Source of the DNA: Desulfocapsa sp.
GTDB lineage: Bacteria; Desulfobacterota; Desulfobulbia; Desulfobulbales; Desulfocapsaceae
Direction of reading: 5' to 3'
Assembly (NCBI GenBank): GCA_029934915.1
Contig: JAOZLI010000054.1
Span: 1-9,550, forward strand
Length of the DNA stretch: 9,550 bases
Below are positions 1 to 6,538 of the stretch, one piece after another. Positions within the stretch are counted from its first letter, which is position 1; the number at the start of each line of letters is the position of its first letter. A program made the translations under genes and the position numbers. The notes beneath the pieces are model-generated. The model had not been told where the DNA came from. It searched no databases and saw nothing but the letters and a program-made list of their open reading frames with translations.

Positions 1-2
1 GA

Positions 3-155
3 CAGATTGAGGAATGGGAATCTTCCGAAGATGTCTTAGGGGAAATACCTGAATCTGATACAGATATTGAGGAAGATACAGCGGACGATAACGACGAAGA
101 CCAAGATTCCGCTGTTCAGGGAAATCTCTTTGGTCATACTCCCTCTGGAGAATAA
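3..155 (+). CDS. C-terminal end of an unidentified protein with an acidic tail (partial, runs off the left edge)
   Basis: An open frame enters from the left edge and ends at TAA 153-155, giving the last 50 residues of a protein. Nothing in them identifies a family. The visible part is strikingly acidic, with many Asp/Glu residues between about residues 4 and 38, so it is probably a disordered tail. It ends in AVQGNLFGHTPSGE, where QGNLF fits the QxxLF pattern of beta sliding-clamp binding peptides. That match is short and may be chance. The gene stops 29 nt before zapA and probably shares its transcript. A ZapB-like coiled-coil protein often precedes zapA, but no coiled coil is visible here. 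Coding status is supported by the uninterrupted frame up to a stop placed just before the zapA ribosome binding site. Confidence 0.6.
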   Translation, partial: QIEEWESSEDVLGEIPESDTDIEEDTADDNDEDQDSAVQGNLFGHTPSGE

Positions 156-184
156 TAAAATAACAATTACTTGAGGAGGCTCTG

Positions 185-481
185 TTGGAACGACTTGTCA
201 AGTTTGAACTTATTGGTCAGCAATTTGCTTTTTATACCGCTGCTCCTGAAGAAGAAGTAGATGAAATCATAAGCATGGTAACGGAACTCGTGCAGCAGAA
301 CAGTACTTCCACCGCTTCGGGAAGTATTCCTGTGGGGAAGGTCGCAGTACTTGCCAGTTTGAATATCGCATCTCGTTATGTTGAGTTAAAACGAGATTTT
401 GCAAATTACAAACAGGAGACTGAAACAAGAATCCTTAAACTTGGCGAACAAATTGGTAAAGAAATAATGACTCACGAATAA
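185..481 (+). CDS. zapA: Cell division protein ZapA
   Basis: ZapA is a small cytoplasmic protein that binds FtsZ and cross-links its filaments, stabilising the Z ring. The 98-aa product has the family layout: an N-terminal beta-rich head (VKFELIGQQFAFYTAAPEEE, residues 5-24) and a helix with the EVDEIISMV pattern. A C-terminal coiled-coil helix follows (about residues 50-96), containing the typical VLASLNIASRYVELK stretch. The length is normal for the family. The start is TTG at 185, chosen because GAGGAGG at 173-179 sits 5 nt upstream and because residue 1 fits the usual ZapA N-terminus; no ATG is available near it. It lies downstream of a partial acidic-tail gene and directly upstream of the predicted 6S RNA, echoing the zapA-ssrS order known from gammaproteobacteria. 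Confidence 0.9.
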   Translation: MERLVKFELIGQQFAFYTAAPEEEVDEIISMVTELVQQNSTSTASGSIPVGKVAVLASLNIASRYVELKRDFANYKQETETRILKLGEQIGKEIMTHE

Positions 482-550
482 ATTATATGGGCGGGAAAAG
501 TATTATTCCGGTTAGGCGAAAGATAATCTGTTTTCGTTTACTGGAAAATT

Positions 551-559
551 TGCTATACT
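551..559 (+). promoter_or_regulatory. Extended -10 promoter for the predicted 6S RNA
   Basis: TGCTATACT is an extended -10 element (TGn followed by TATACT, 5 of 6 to TATAAT). No good -35 box is seen 17 nt upstream (TTTTCG at 531-536), which extended -10 promoters tolerate. The predicted start is near 567, about 19 nt before the first base pair of the RNA closing stem. The site lies 70 nt after the zapA stop codon, so the RNA can be made independently of zapA. Confidence 0.55.
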
Positions 560-566
560 GCGCCGG

Positions 567-760
567 AATTCGTTAGTTTTACAGTTTTCCCTGGCCTGTT
601 GGTGATTCTCAGTGTTGTTGAGCCAACTCTCAAGAAAAGGGTAACCTCACTGATTCACTAAGGAAAGTCGTTTTGCGATATTCCTGAAGGAATTATAGGT
701 CTGCCCACCTATTTTAATAGGTTCTACTTTCCTGTGGACACGGCAGGGTGGGGAAATTTA
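567..760 (+). ncRNA. ssrS: 6S RNA (SsrS), regulator of the housekeeping RNA polymerase
   Basis: 6S RNA binds sigma70-RNA polymerase by imitating an open promoter and represses many promoters in stationary phase. Here a long closing stem joins 586-601 to 741-756. It has 15 pairs, four of them G-U, and a single G-G mismatch (594 against 748). A second perfect 8-bp helix pairs AGGAAAGT (661-668) with ACTTTCCT (726-733). Smaller hairpins lie at 680-693, 602-658 and 695-721. The 3' strand carries CCTGTGGACACGGCA, close to the conserved CCUGCGGCGGCA of E. coli 6S RNA, and GTTGGTGA (598-605) also occurs in the E. coli molecule. The size (about 190 nt), the position after zapA and the upstream extended -10 promoter all fit. 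The fold is more branched than the E. coli rod, and both ends are estimates. I identified it from memory of the family, not from a model search. Confidence 0.78.
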
Positions 761-769
761 TTTATTCTC

Positions 770-798
770 AAAGCAATTTAATATATTGTTTTGTTTTT
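770..798 (+). terminator. Weak A/T-rich terminator candidate after 6S RNA
   Basis: AAAGCAAT (770-777) pairs with ATTGTTTT (785-792), 8 pairs including one G-U, around a 7-nt loop, and is followed by G and five T. The stem is A/T-rich and therefore weak. Read-through towards rny, or 3' trimming of a longer 6S precursor, is possible. Confidence 0.35.
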
Positions 799-1182
799 AT
801 ATTCCGAAAGGTTGATTTGTCGGAAATTATCTGCAGGGTTAATTGCAGTCTGAATGGTAGTTTGGGAAGAAGGGCGAAATAAGGATGCTGGCGAAGCATG
901 TTCATGGTGTTTCGATTATATATATAGGGTTCACTCAACAGTTAATTACGATTCTGAGGCGCAATATGAATGTTTAAGGAAGTGATTTTTACTTCGTGTC
1001 GCCTGGTTTCTTCTATATTGATTTCTTTTGGTTATGTAGATAGTTGTGTGTGATTATTATTGTGACATAAAATTTGGTCCAGTCCGTCTGTGCTGACGAT
1101 AATCCTTCCTTGCCCCCGTTTTATTCTTCCCATGCTTTTGTTCTGCTGCTGTTTTTGATCCTGCTGTCGCAGGGAGAGTGGT
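799..1182 (+). other. Long non-coding leader in front of rny, with several hairpins
   Basis: No convincing gene lies in these 384 nt. Perfect short inverted repeats are visible: TTCCGA 802-807 with TCGGAA 820-825, CTGCA 831-835 with TGCAG 844-848, and ATGCT 885-889 with AGCAT 895-899. A two-part stem pairs AGGCG 957-961 with CGCCT 1000-1004 and encloses GAAGT 979-983 with ACTTC 991-995. From about 1005 the plus strand becomes T-rich. A possible promoter is TTGTGT 1044-1049 with TAAAAT 1068-1073 (18-nt spacer, weak -35), which would give rny a leader of about 100 nt. If transcription instead comes from upstream, the leader is much longer and structured. No known riboswitch class was recognised. 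Confidence 0.4.
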
Positions 1183-2742
1183 ATGAGTTTTCAATTACTA
1201 GCGTTTGTTTTGGGCGGGCTTGCTGCCGGTATTGCGGCAGGAGTCTATCTACGCAAACGTTTTGTCGAAGATAATATAGAAAACCTGGAATCTCAGGGGA
1301 AAAAAATTATTGAAACAGCCCTTACTGAGGCTGGACAGATAAAGAAAGAGAACCTGTTAAAAGCAAAAGAAGATGCGTATAAGCAGAAACAGTCGGCGCA
1401 AAAAGAAATAAACAAGGAAAAGCAAGATCTTAAAGATGAGACGAGTCGTCTCGGACAAAAGAAAAGTACCTTGAAAAAAGAATGGTCAGCGTTTGATAAA
1501 CGTCAGGTTGAACATGAGCAACAACGTGAGGCGTTACTGCAGCAGGAAAAACGTATTGGTGAAAAAAATAAGGAAGTAGACCTTCTTATTGGTAAACAGC
1601 GATTTGAGCTTGAAAAAGTATCTGGTATTACACAGGATGATGCTAAGAAAATGCTCATGGAATCTCTGGAAAGTGAAGCTCGAATGGATGCTGCCAAACG
1701 ATTGGCTCGCATCGAAAATGAGATGAAAAGAGAGGCTGATCGCAAGGGGAAGAATATCCTTGCATTGGCGATTTGCAGATATGCGGGTGATTATGTTGCC
1801 GACAAAACGGTCTCTATGGTGCCCCTGCCAAACGATGAAATGAAGGGCCGTATCATTGGTCGTGAAGGACGTAATATTCGAGCCATTGAGGCTGCAACCG
1901 GTATTGATATCATCATTGACGATACACCGGAGGCAGTTATTCTGTCAGGTTTTAATCCTGTCCGGCGTGAAGTTGCACGACTGGCCCTGCTTCAGTTGAT
2001 TAATGATGGTCGTATCCATCCTGCTCGTATCGAAGAAGTTGTCCAAAAAGTCACCAAAGAGCTTGAGATTGTAATGAAAGAGGCTGGTGAGCAGGCGACA
2101 TTTGATGTGGGCGCTCACGGTGTACATGTTGATCTTATTAATATTCTTGGTCGCTTAAAATACCGTACCAGTTATGGCCAAAATGTATTGCAGCATTCCC
2201 TGGAAGTTTCGTTTCTCTGCGGCATTATGGCGGCAGAGCTGGGGATTGATGTAAAAGTTGCTAAGCGTGCAGGGTTATTGCATGATATTGGCAAAGCTGT
2301 GGATCATGAAGTGGAAGGTTCTCATGCTGTCATTGGGCGTGATCTTGCTAGAAAATATGGTGAATCCGAAGAGGTTGTTTATGCCATTGGAGCTCACCAT
2401 GAAGATGAACCGCCACAGTCTGTTCTTGATATACTTGTGCAGTCAGCAGATGCTCTTTCGGGTGCTCGGCCTGGAGCACGGAAGGAAATGCTGCAATCCT
2501 ACGTGAAACGTCTTGAGGATCTTGAGGCTATTGCCAGTTCTTTTGAAGGTGTGGAAAAATCCTACGCTATTCAAGCCGGACGTGACCTGCGTATTATTGT
2601 CGATTCTCAGAAGGTTCAGGATGGTGAGGCAACACTGTTGAGTCAGGATATTGCTAAAGCGATCGAAGAAAAGCTGACCTATCCCGGCCAGATTCGCGTG
2701 ACTGTTATTCGCGAAACCCGGGCGATACAGTATGCGAAGTAA
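1183..2742 (+). CDS. rny: Ribonuclease Y (membrane-anchored endoribonuclease)
   Basis: RNase Y is a membrane-tethered endonuclease that starts mRNA decay, filling the role of RNase E where that enzyme is absent. The 519-aa length is typical. Domains in order: one N-terminal membrane helix (about residues 4-23) followed by basic residues; a long charged coiled coil (about 30-190); a KH RNA-binding domain (about 212-275) with its GxxG loop GREG at 226-229; and an HD domain (about 334-427) with H338, the catalytic pair H367-D368 in LLHDIGKA, and AHHED at 404-408. The ATG at 1183 follows AGGGAGAG (1171-1178) and places the membrane helix at the very N-terminus, as expected. tyrS follows after 50 nt on the same strand. 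All key residues are present and there is no sign of truncation. Confidence 0.97.
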   Translation: MSFQLLAFVLGGLAAGIAAGVYLRKRFVEDNIENLESQGKKIIETALTEAGQIKKENLLKAKEDAYKQKQSAQKEINKEKQDLKDETSRLGQKKSTLKKEWSAFDKRQVEHEQQREALLQQEKRIGEKNKEVDLLIGKQRFELEKVSGITQDDAKKMLMESLESEARMDAAKRLARIENEMKREADRKGKNILALAICRYAGDYVADKTVSMVPLPNDEMKGRIIGREGRNIRAIEAATGIDIIIDDTPEAVILSGFNPVRREVARLALLQLINDGRIHPARIEEVVQKVTKELEIVMKEAGEQATFDVGAHGVHVDLINILGRLKYRTSYGQNVLQHSLEVSFLCGIMAAELGIDVKVAKRAGLLHDIGKAVDHEVEGSHAVIGRDLARKYGESEEVVYAIGAHHEDEPPQSVLDILVQSADALSGARPGARKEMLQSYVKRLEDLEAIASSFEGVEKSYAIQAGRDLRIIVDSQKVQDGEATLLSQDIAKAIEEKLTYPGQIRVTVIRETRAIQYAK

Positions 2743-2780
2743 ATAAAAAACCGCATTCGATATTCTCTTATATTCTTTTA

Positions 2781-2786
2781 TATATT
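2781..2786 (+). promoter_or_regulatory. Possible -10 box for a leaderless tyrS transcript
   Basis: TATATT lies so that a normal 6-nt gap puts transcription start exactly on the A of the tyrS ATG (2793). No ribosome binding site is present between rny and tyrS. The -35 region (CGATAT at 2758-2763) is poor and the surroundings are A/T-rich, so a chance match is quite possible. Confidence 0.3.
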
Positions 2787-2792
2787 ATAAAA

Positions 2793-4004
2793 ATGGCTAC
2801 AATCGAAGAACAAATAACTCTCCTGGAAAGGGGAGTGGTGGACTGTATAGCTCATGATGAGCTGGTTAAAAAACTTAAAAAATCCATCGAGACCGGTGTA
2901 CCCCTCAGGGTGAAAGCTGGTTTTGATCCGACGGCTCCTGATCTGCATCTCGGGCATACCGTTTTGTTGCAGAAATTAAAGCATTTTCAGGATCTTGGTC
3001 ATCAAGTACTTTTTTTGATTGGGGATTTTACCGGAATGATAGGTGATCCAACGGGCAAGTCGGAAACCAGAAAGGCTCTTACTCGGGAGGATGTTGCCAG
3101 GAATGCTGAGAGTTATAAGGAGCAGGTCTTTAAAATTCTTGATCCTGAAAAAACAGAAGTTGTTTTTAACTCCGAATGGCTGGGTGCACTTGATTCCTTT
3201 GATATGATACGACTAGCGTCGGAACTTACGGTAGCCAGAATGCTGGAACGAGAAGATTTTAAAGTTCGTTTCCGTGAAGGCAGTCCTATCTCCATCCATG
3301 AATTTATGTATCCCCTGATTCAGGGATATGATTCAGTGGCTCTCAAAGCTGATGTGGAGCTTGGTGGCACAGATCAGTTGTTTAACCTGTTGATGGGGCG
3401 TGATCTGCAGCGTTCACGTGGACAGGAGCCTCAAGTGGTTATAACCATGCCGCTCCTGGAAGGGCTGGACGGTGTTAACAAAATGAGCAAATCCCTCGGA
3501 AATTATATTGGTGTGGCTGAGCCTGCCAACGATATTTACGGGAAGGTGTTATCTGCATCAGATGAGCTTATGTTTCGCTATTATGAACTGCTTAGCGATC
3601 TGAGCAGTGAAGAAATTGCCAGTCTCAAAGCGGATATGGAGGCAGGGAAACTGCATCCAAAAGAGGTCAAACAGAAACTTGCCCGTGAACTCACTGCACG
3701 CTTTCACTCAGAGGAGGCAGCCATACAGGCTGAGGCGAATTTCGCCAAGGTCTTTCAGAAAGGTGGGATACCGGATGACATTCCAGAAAAGAAGATAACA
3801 GCAAAGGATGATATCTGGCTGCCACAACTCCTTGTTGATCTTGATATGGTTAAATCAACCTCAGATGGAAGGCGCATGGTCAAGCAGAATGCTGTCTCTT
3901 TGGATGGGAAAAAAGTTACCGATATGAAAACCAATGTAACGCCAAAGGGTGAATTACTGATAAAGGTCGGTAAACGCCGTTTTTGTAAGGTAGTTTTTGA
4001 GTAA
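2793..4004 (+). CDS. tyrS: Tyrosine--tRNA ligase
   Basis: This class I aminoacyl-tRNA synthetase attaches tyrosine to tRNA-Tyr using ATP in the cytoplasm. The 403-aa product has [13 protein letters not shown] near the N-terminus, with the HIGH motif as HLGH at residues 52-55, and an intact KMSKS loop at 230-234. GGTDQ, part of the tyrosine pocket, lies between them. A C-terminal S4-type RNA-binding domain runs from about residue 335 to 403 and has the usual [18 protein letters not shown] pattern. The N-terminal LERGVVD and the length match the bacterial TyrRS subgroup of about 400 residues. The start at 2793 fits the family N-terminus, but no Shine-Dalgarno precedes it: the 20 nt upstream are almost pure A/T. 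The gene follows rny after 50 nt and ends at a strong terminator. Confidence 0.97.
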   Translation: MATIEEQITLLERGVVDCIAHDELVKKLKKSIETGVPLRVKAGFDPTAPDLHLGHTVLLQKLKHFQDLGHQVLFLIGDFTGMIGDPTGKSETRKALTREDVARNAESYKEQVFKILDPEKTEVVFNSEWLGALDSFDMIRLASELTVARMLEREDFKVRFREGSPISIHEFMYPLIQGYDSVALKADVELGGTDQLFNLLMGRDLQRSRGQEPQVVITMPLLEGLDGVNKMSKSLGNYIGVAEPANDIYGKVLSASDELMFRYYELLSDLSSEEIASLKADMEAGKLHPKEVKQKLARELTARFHSEEAAIQAEANFAKVFQKGGIPDDIPEKKITAKDDIWLPQLLVDLDMVKSTSDGRRMVKQNAVSLDGKKVTDMKTNVTPKGELLIKVGKRRFCKVVFE

Positions 4005-4026
4005 TTCCCGCTGCAACAACAACTAT

Positions 4027-4067
4027 AAAAAAATGCCTGTCGGATATCATCCGTCAGGCATTTTTTT
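4027..4067. terminator. Bidirectional intrinsic terminator between tyrS and the perR-like gene
   Basis: ATGCCTG (4033-4039) pairs with CAGGCAT (4055-4061), and CGGAT (4041-4045) pairs with ATCCG (4049-4053), around an ATC loop. The only mismatch is T4040 with T4054. Seven A (4027-4033) precede the hairpin and seven T (4061-4067) follow it. It can therefore stop transcription from tyrS on the plus strand and from the convergent regulator on the minus strand. Confidence 0.93.
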
Positions 4068-4125
4068 GTAGCTAGTACTTTGTAGCTTTAGACTTGATAC
4101 TTTTAACTTGCGCGCTTGCACCGCA

Positions 4126-4542
4126 TTAGTTAACCATCTGTTCCTCTTCCATATTGCTGCATTCGTTGCAGAGACCGGAGAATTCGATATGATGCCCGAG
4201 AACTTGATACTGACTCACAGCAGCAGCTGTTTTGTTGATATCTTCCATAACAGGAATTTCAATATCATCTACTTTGCCACAGCTTAAACAGCGAATGTGG
4301 TAATGCGGGTCAATGGTGGCATCAAAGCGTTTTTGAGTTCCACCCACTTCAAGCTTCAGGATAATGCCGGTTTCTGACATCAATTCAAGGTTTCTGTAAA
4401 CGGTTCCCAATCCTATACGTGGAAGACGTTTACGAACCATATCGTAGACTTCATTTGCCGTGGGATGTGAGGTTACTTTTCCAAGTTCTTCCAGAATTAT
4501 TTGTCGTTGCGTGGTTAGTCGCATCTGCGGTGTAAGTTGCAT
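4126..4542 (-). CDS. perR: Fur-family transcriptional regulator, PerR-like (peroxide/metal sensing)
   Basis: This is a dimeric winged-helix repressor of the Fur family. The 138-aa protein has the N-terminal DNA-binding domain (residues 1-73, with GLGTVYRNLELM as recognition helix) and a C-terminal metal/dimerisation domain. Structural zinc ligands are C85/C88 and C125/C128. The regulatory site corresponds to H26, D74, H80, H82 and D93. All nine ligands match the Bacillus subtilis PerR residues (H37, D85, H91, H93, C96, C99, D104, C136, C139) at a constant offset of -11. Asp at the D104 position is linked in the literature to H2O2 sensing, whereas iron-sensing Fur proteins usually have Glu, so I favour PerR over Fur. 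The ATG is preceded by GAGAGG (4548-4553 on the complement) with 5 nt spacing. A Fur/PerR-box candidate upstream suggests autorepression. It is convergent with tyrS. Confidence 0.88.
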   Translation of the reverse strand: MQLTPQMRLTTQRQIILEELGKVTSHPTANEVYDMVRKRLPRIGLGTVYRNLELMSETGIILKLEVGGTQKRFDATIDPHYHIRCLSCGKVDDIEIPVMEDINKTAAAVSQYQVLGHHIEFSGLCNECSNMEEEQMVN

Positions 4543-4573
4543 TGTTTCCTCTCGGTAACAGTTTTTTTGTAAG

Positions 4574-4588
4574 TGGTAATCATTCTTG
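4574..4588 (-). promoter_or_regulatory. PerR/Fur-box candidate in front of the perR-like gene
   Basis: TGGTAATCATTCTTG (plus strand) matches the 7-1-7 PerR box TTATAATnATTATAA at 9 of 14 positions. The overlapping stretch starting at 4572 matches the E. coli Fur box core at 12 of 16 positions. It is a partial palindrome centred on C4581, 32 nt upstream of the start codon. It covers about +1 to +15 of the predicted transcript, where a bound dimer would block transcription. Confidence 0.6.
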
Positions 4589-4595
4589 TCGTATC

Positions 4596-4623
4596 AGTGT
4601 AAACCAAAAATAAAATAAATCAA
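4596..4623 (-). promoter_or_regulatory. Sigma70-type promoter for the perR-like gene
   Basis: On the minus strand, TTGATT (4618-4623) and TACACT (4596-4601) are separated by 16 nt; each matches its consensus at 4 of 6 positions. Transcription would begin near 4589, inside the edge of the candidate operator, giving a leader of about 47 nt that contains the ribosome binding site. Confidence 0.5.
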
Positions 4624-4705
4624 GGGAAAAAATACGTAAAATTAACAACAAAAAGGATAAGGAAATACTAAGATGTTAAAATTAGTAAGGAAAAGGATGG
4701 ATATC

Positions 4706-5989
4706 CTAACGTACTTCAGGGTTGTAGTAACCAAATTGTAATTCAGGGAAGTCGTTTTTTAGGAGGGTCAGCCACTTTTTCATGCCAAGAGGCTTGGAAG
4801 ATCCTTTAAAATCAAGGCTCCTGAGGTACCACTCAGGATCCATGTTCAAATTACGTAATTGAATTCTATCCGGTTTGCATTGTGTGAGGAGTGTGCTTAG
4901 CGCTTTGAATTCATTCTCAGAATCAGTAACTCCTGGCAGGATGAAATAGTTTAGAGAAACAAACTTCCCCGCGTCCTTCATGGTCTTGATAGATTCACAT
5001 ACATCAGAGAGGCCAAAACCTTGAGGACGATAATAGTTGTTGTGGTACTTTTCCTGGGCAGAGTTGAGGCTTACCCGCAAACTGTCAAGTCCTGCATCAG
5101 CGAGCCGTTTGACAGAGGAAGGAATGCTTGCGTTGGTGTTTAAATTAATGGTGCCGAGATCTGTGTTTTTACGGATAATTATGATGGCTTTTTCGAGGGT
5201 ATCACACTGTAGAAGAGGTTCGCCTTCACAGCCCTGGCCAAAACTGACGATGGCTTTCTCTGCCTGTTGCAAATGAGGAATAGCGACTTCTGAGAGCTCT
5301 GCTGGAGTTGGCACAAATTGTATTCTATCTTGGGTGGCGGAGCATTTTCCAGAGGCTTGGAGTGAGATACAGCCAACACATCGGGCATTGCATGTCGGAG
5401 ATGTTGGAAGAGGTGCTTCCCAGCGGCCAAGAAAATAATTTCGGGCTGCAGGGCACCCGTAGGTAAGGCAACATTTACCCAGGTGTTGAATGAGTCGGTT
5501 GTTTTTGTGTTGTTGGAGTTTTTTAACGGTTTTTTTATTTATTGTGTTCTGGTTAAACTGAGAAGCGTCCTGTCGGGTATCCTCATCACTCCGAAAGGCG
5601 GTGGTCCAGAACCTACCATCATACCAGCCAACAGCCGTGTAGGCAAAAAGCGGGAGCCGTGGGGCATCCTTTGTGGTCTGGTAGGCGCTGTTTAAGACAG
5701 CAGTGTGAGCAGGTGACATAAAGGCCGCAACTGCACGAATGGAATCGTTGGGATTGAATGGGTTTTCTTCAAGCAGCAGCGGTTCGCCATTAGCCTGATC
5801 ACAGCCAACGGGTAGTCGTCCTGGAAGGACAAATAATTCACTCCCCTCAGGCAGGGGAATGAAATCTTCCTTTGCAGGAAGTACAAACGACCCTGCACTC
5901 ATGCCAGCTGCGTGGAGATCAGGGAAATCGGTAATATTCTCCTCTTCGTCTGCAAAAACCAGAAAAGGTTGTCCTGCCGGGTGAATCAT
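4706..5989 (-). CDS. Radical SAM protein of unknown substrate
   Basis: Radical SAM enzymes use a [4Fe-4S] cluster to cleave S-adenosylmethionine and start radical chemistry. The 427-aa protein carries the cluster motif CxxxCxxC as C200, C204, C207 (CNARCVGC), a GGE-like SAM contact in GQGCEGEP (251-258), and later barrel strands such as INLNTN and LRVSLNS. Before the barrel lies a domain of about 135 residues containing LPGRLPVG and LPLFAYTAVGW. I associate it with uncharacterised anaerobe proteins but cannot name it. Extra cysteines at 173, 174, 179, 216 and 254 could bind a further cluster. The start ATG overlaps the stop of the upstream 142-aa gene by 4 nt (ATGA at 5986-5989). It has no clear Shine-Dalgarno of its own, so translation is probably coupled. 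The reaction and substrate are unknown. Confidence 0.9.
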   Translation of the reverse strand: MIHPAGQPFLVFADEEENITDFPDLHAAGMSAGSFVLPAKEDFIPLPEGSELFVLPGRLPVGCDQANGEPLLLEENPFNPNDSIRAVAAFMSPAHTAVLNSAYQTTKDAPRLPLFAYTAVGWYDGRFWTTAFRSDEDTRQDASQFNQNTINKKTVKKLQQHKNNRLIQHLGKCCLTYGCPAARNYFLGRWEAPLPTSPTCNARCVGCISLQASGKCSATQDRIQFVPTPAELSEVAIPHLQQAEKAIVSFGQGCEGEPLLQCDTLEKAIIIIRKNTDLGTINLNTNASIPSSVKRLADAGLDSLRVSLNSAQEKYHNNYYRPQGFGLSDVCESIKTMKDAGKFVSLNYFILPGVTDSENEFKALSTLLTQCKPDRIQLRNLNMDPEWYLRSLDFKGSSKPLGMKKWLTLLKNDFPELQFGYYNPEVR

Positions 5990-6414
5990 TGTGGTGGTCT
6001 AAGAACTTTGAAGATGGAGTCTATGGCACGATAAACATCAATATCTTCACCAAATATATCTTCAATGGCAGGGTTATTGATGAGATCTTCAATGACATAC
6101 TGAGTCAGGTAAAGACTGACAATGTTTGGATCCGGGATCAGGGTGCGGTTTGGTGCAACCTTCAGCTGAATATCGAAATCATCCATGGTGACAAGATTTT
6201 TCAATTGCTGGATGAAAACTTCCTGTACACTTTGTACGGAATTTATTTCGATAATTTCTCTGTCAATGAGTCGCTGGGTCAGTCGAATTGCAAATTCTTC
6301 GGCATTTTCCTTGGCTTTTTTCAGAATAAAACGCCGTTCTCTTTCTCTTTTTCTATCAATGGCACGAATTGTTTTGTCTGTAGCATTGGTTGCGCTTATA
6401 TGAGCTTTAGCCAT
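5986..6414 (-). CDS. Charged 142-aa protein of unknown function, coupled to the radical SAM gene
   Basis: I do not recognise this family. The N-terminal part (about residues 14-52) is very rich in Arg, Lys and Glu (IRAIDRKRERERRF) and predicted helical, perhaps a coiled coil or nucleic-acid contact. The rest is an alternating pattern of acidic and hydrophobic residues (VIEDLINNPAIEDIFGEDIDVYRAIDSIF). There is no signal peptide, membrane helix or cysteine motif; the protein should be cytoplasmic. The ATG at 6414 is well supported: TGGAGG (6420-6425 on the complement) sits 5 nt upstream. The stop TGA overlaps the radical SAM ATG by 4 nt, so the two are made together, and this protein is a candidate partner or substrate-delivery subunit of that enzyme. 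A 147-codon open frame runs antisense over the same region but lacks any ribosome binding site or recognisable product. Confidence 0.85.
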   Translation of the reverse strand: MAKAHISATNATDKTIRAIDRKRERERRFILKKAKENAEEFAIRLTQRLIDREIIEINSVQSVQEVFIQQLKNLVTMDDFDIQLKVAPNRTLIPDPNIVSLYLTQYVIEDLINNPAIEDIFGEDIDVYRAIDSIFKVLRPPQ

Positions 6415-6460
6415 TGTGGCCTCCAGTTTTAAATCGAAATAAAATCATTCTGTTAATGTC

Positions 6461-6493
6461 TGGAAGATTTACTGCATATAGCGTAATCTTCCA
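6461..6493. repeat. Strong inverted repeat between glgP and the 142-aa gene
   Basis: TGGAAGATT (6461-6469) is perfectly complementary to AATCTTCCA (6485-6493). The arms extend inward through AC/GT (6471-6472 with 6483-6484) and GC/GC (6474-6475 with 6481-6482), with single-base bulges at 6470 and 6473 and an ATATA loop. There is no T tract on either side, so it is not a classical terminator. It may be an operator, a processing site or a stabilising 3' end for glgP mRNA. Confidence 0.6.
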
Positions 6494-6538
6494 ATCAAAA
6501 TCTTAGCGAGTCCTTAGGGATGGAAATTTTCTCAAACC

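Noticed and set aside
482..520. Terminator for zapA
   Set aside because: Only a 4-bp GGAA/TTCC stem with no T run; too weak to call.
661..671. GGAAAGTC resembling the conserved GAGGAAAGUCC of RNase P RNA
   Set aside because: No other RNase P landmark is present, the enclosing RNA is far too short, and the stretch is explained by an 8-bp helix within the 6S fold.
801..900. Possible riboswitch or tRNA in the leader before rny
   Set aside because: The hairpins do not match any class I know, and no cloverleaf or T-arm with matching acceptor stem can be drawn.
1074..1274. 66-codon frame with a hydrophobic stretch overlapping the start of rny
   Set aside because: It begins at a TTG without a ribosome binding site, overlaps rny by 92 nt in another frame, and its hydrophobic run is explained by the T-rich plus strand before rny.
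5989..6432. 147-codon open frame antisense to the whole 142-aa gene
   Set aside because: No ribosome binding site or recognisable domain; its composition is what the reverse complement of an A/G-rich gene gives, and the opposite strand has a good start, Shine-Dalgarno and coupled stop.
6428..6456. Minus-strand promoter TTAACA (6451-6456), 17-nt spacer, TTTAAA (6428-6433) before the 142-aa gene
   Set aside because: Good by consensus, but transcription would start at about 6421, inside the ribosome binding site, leaving it incomplete.
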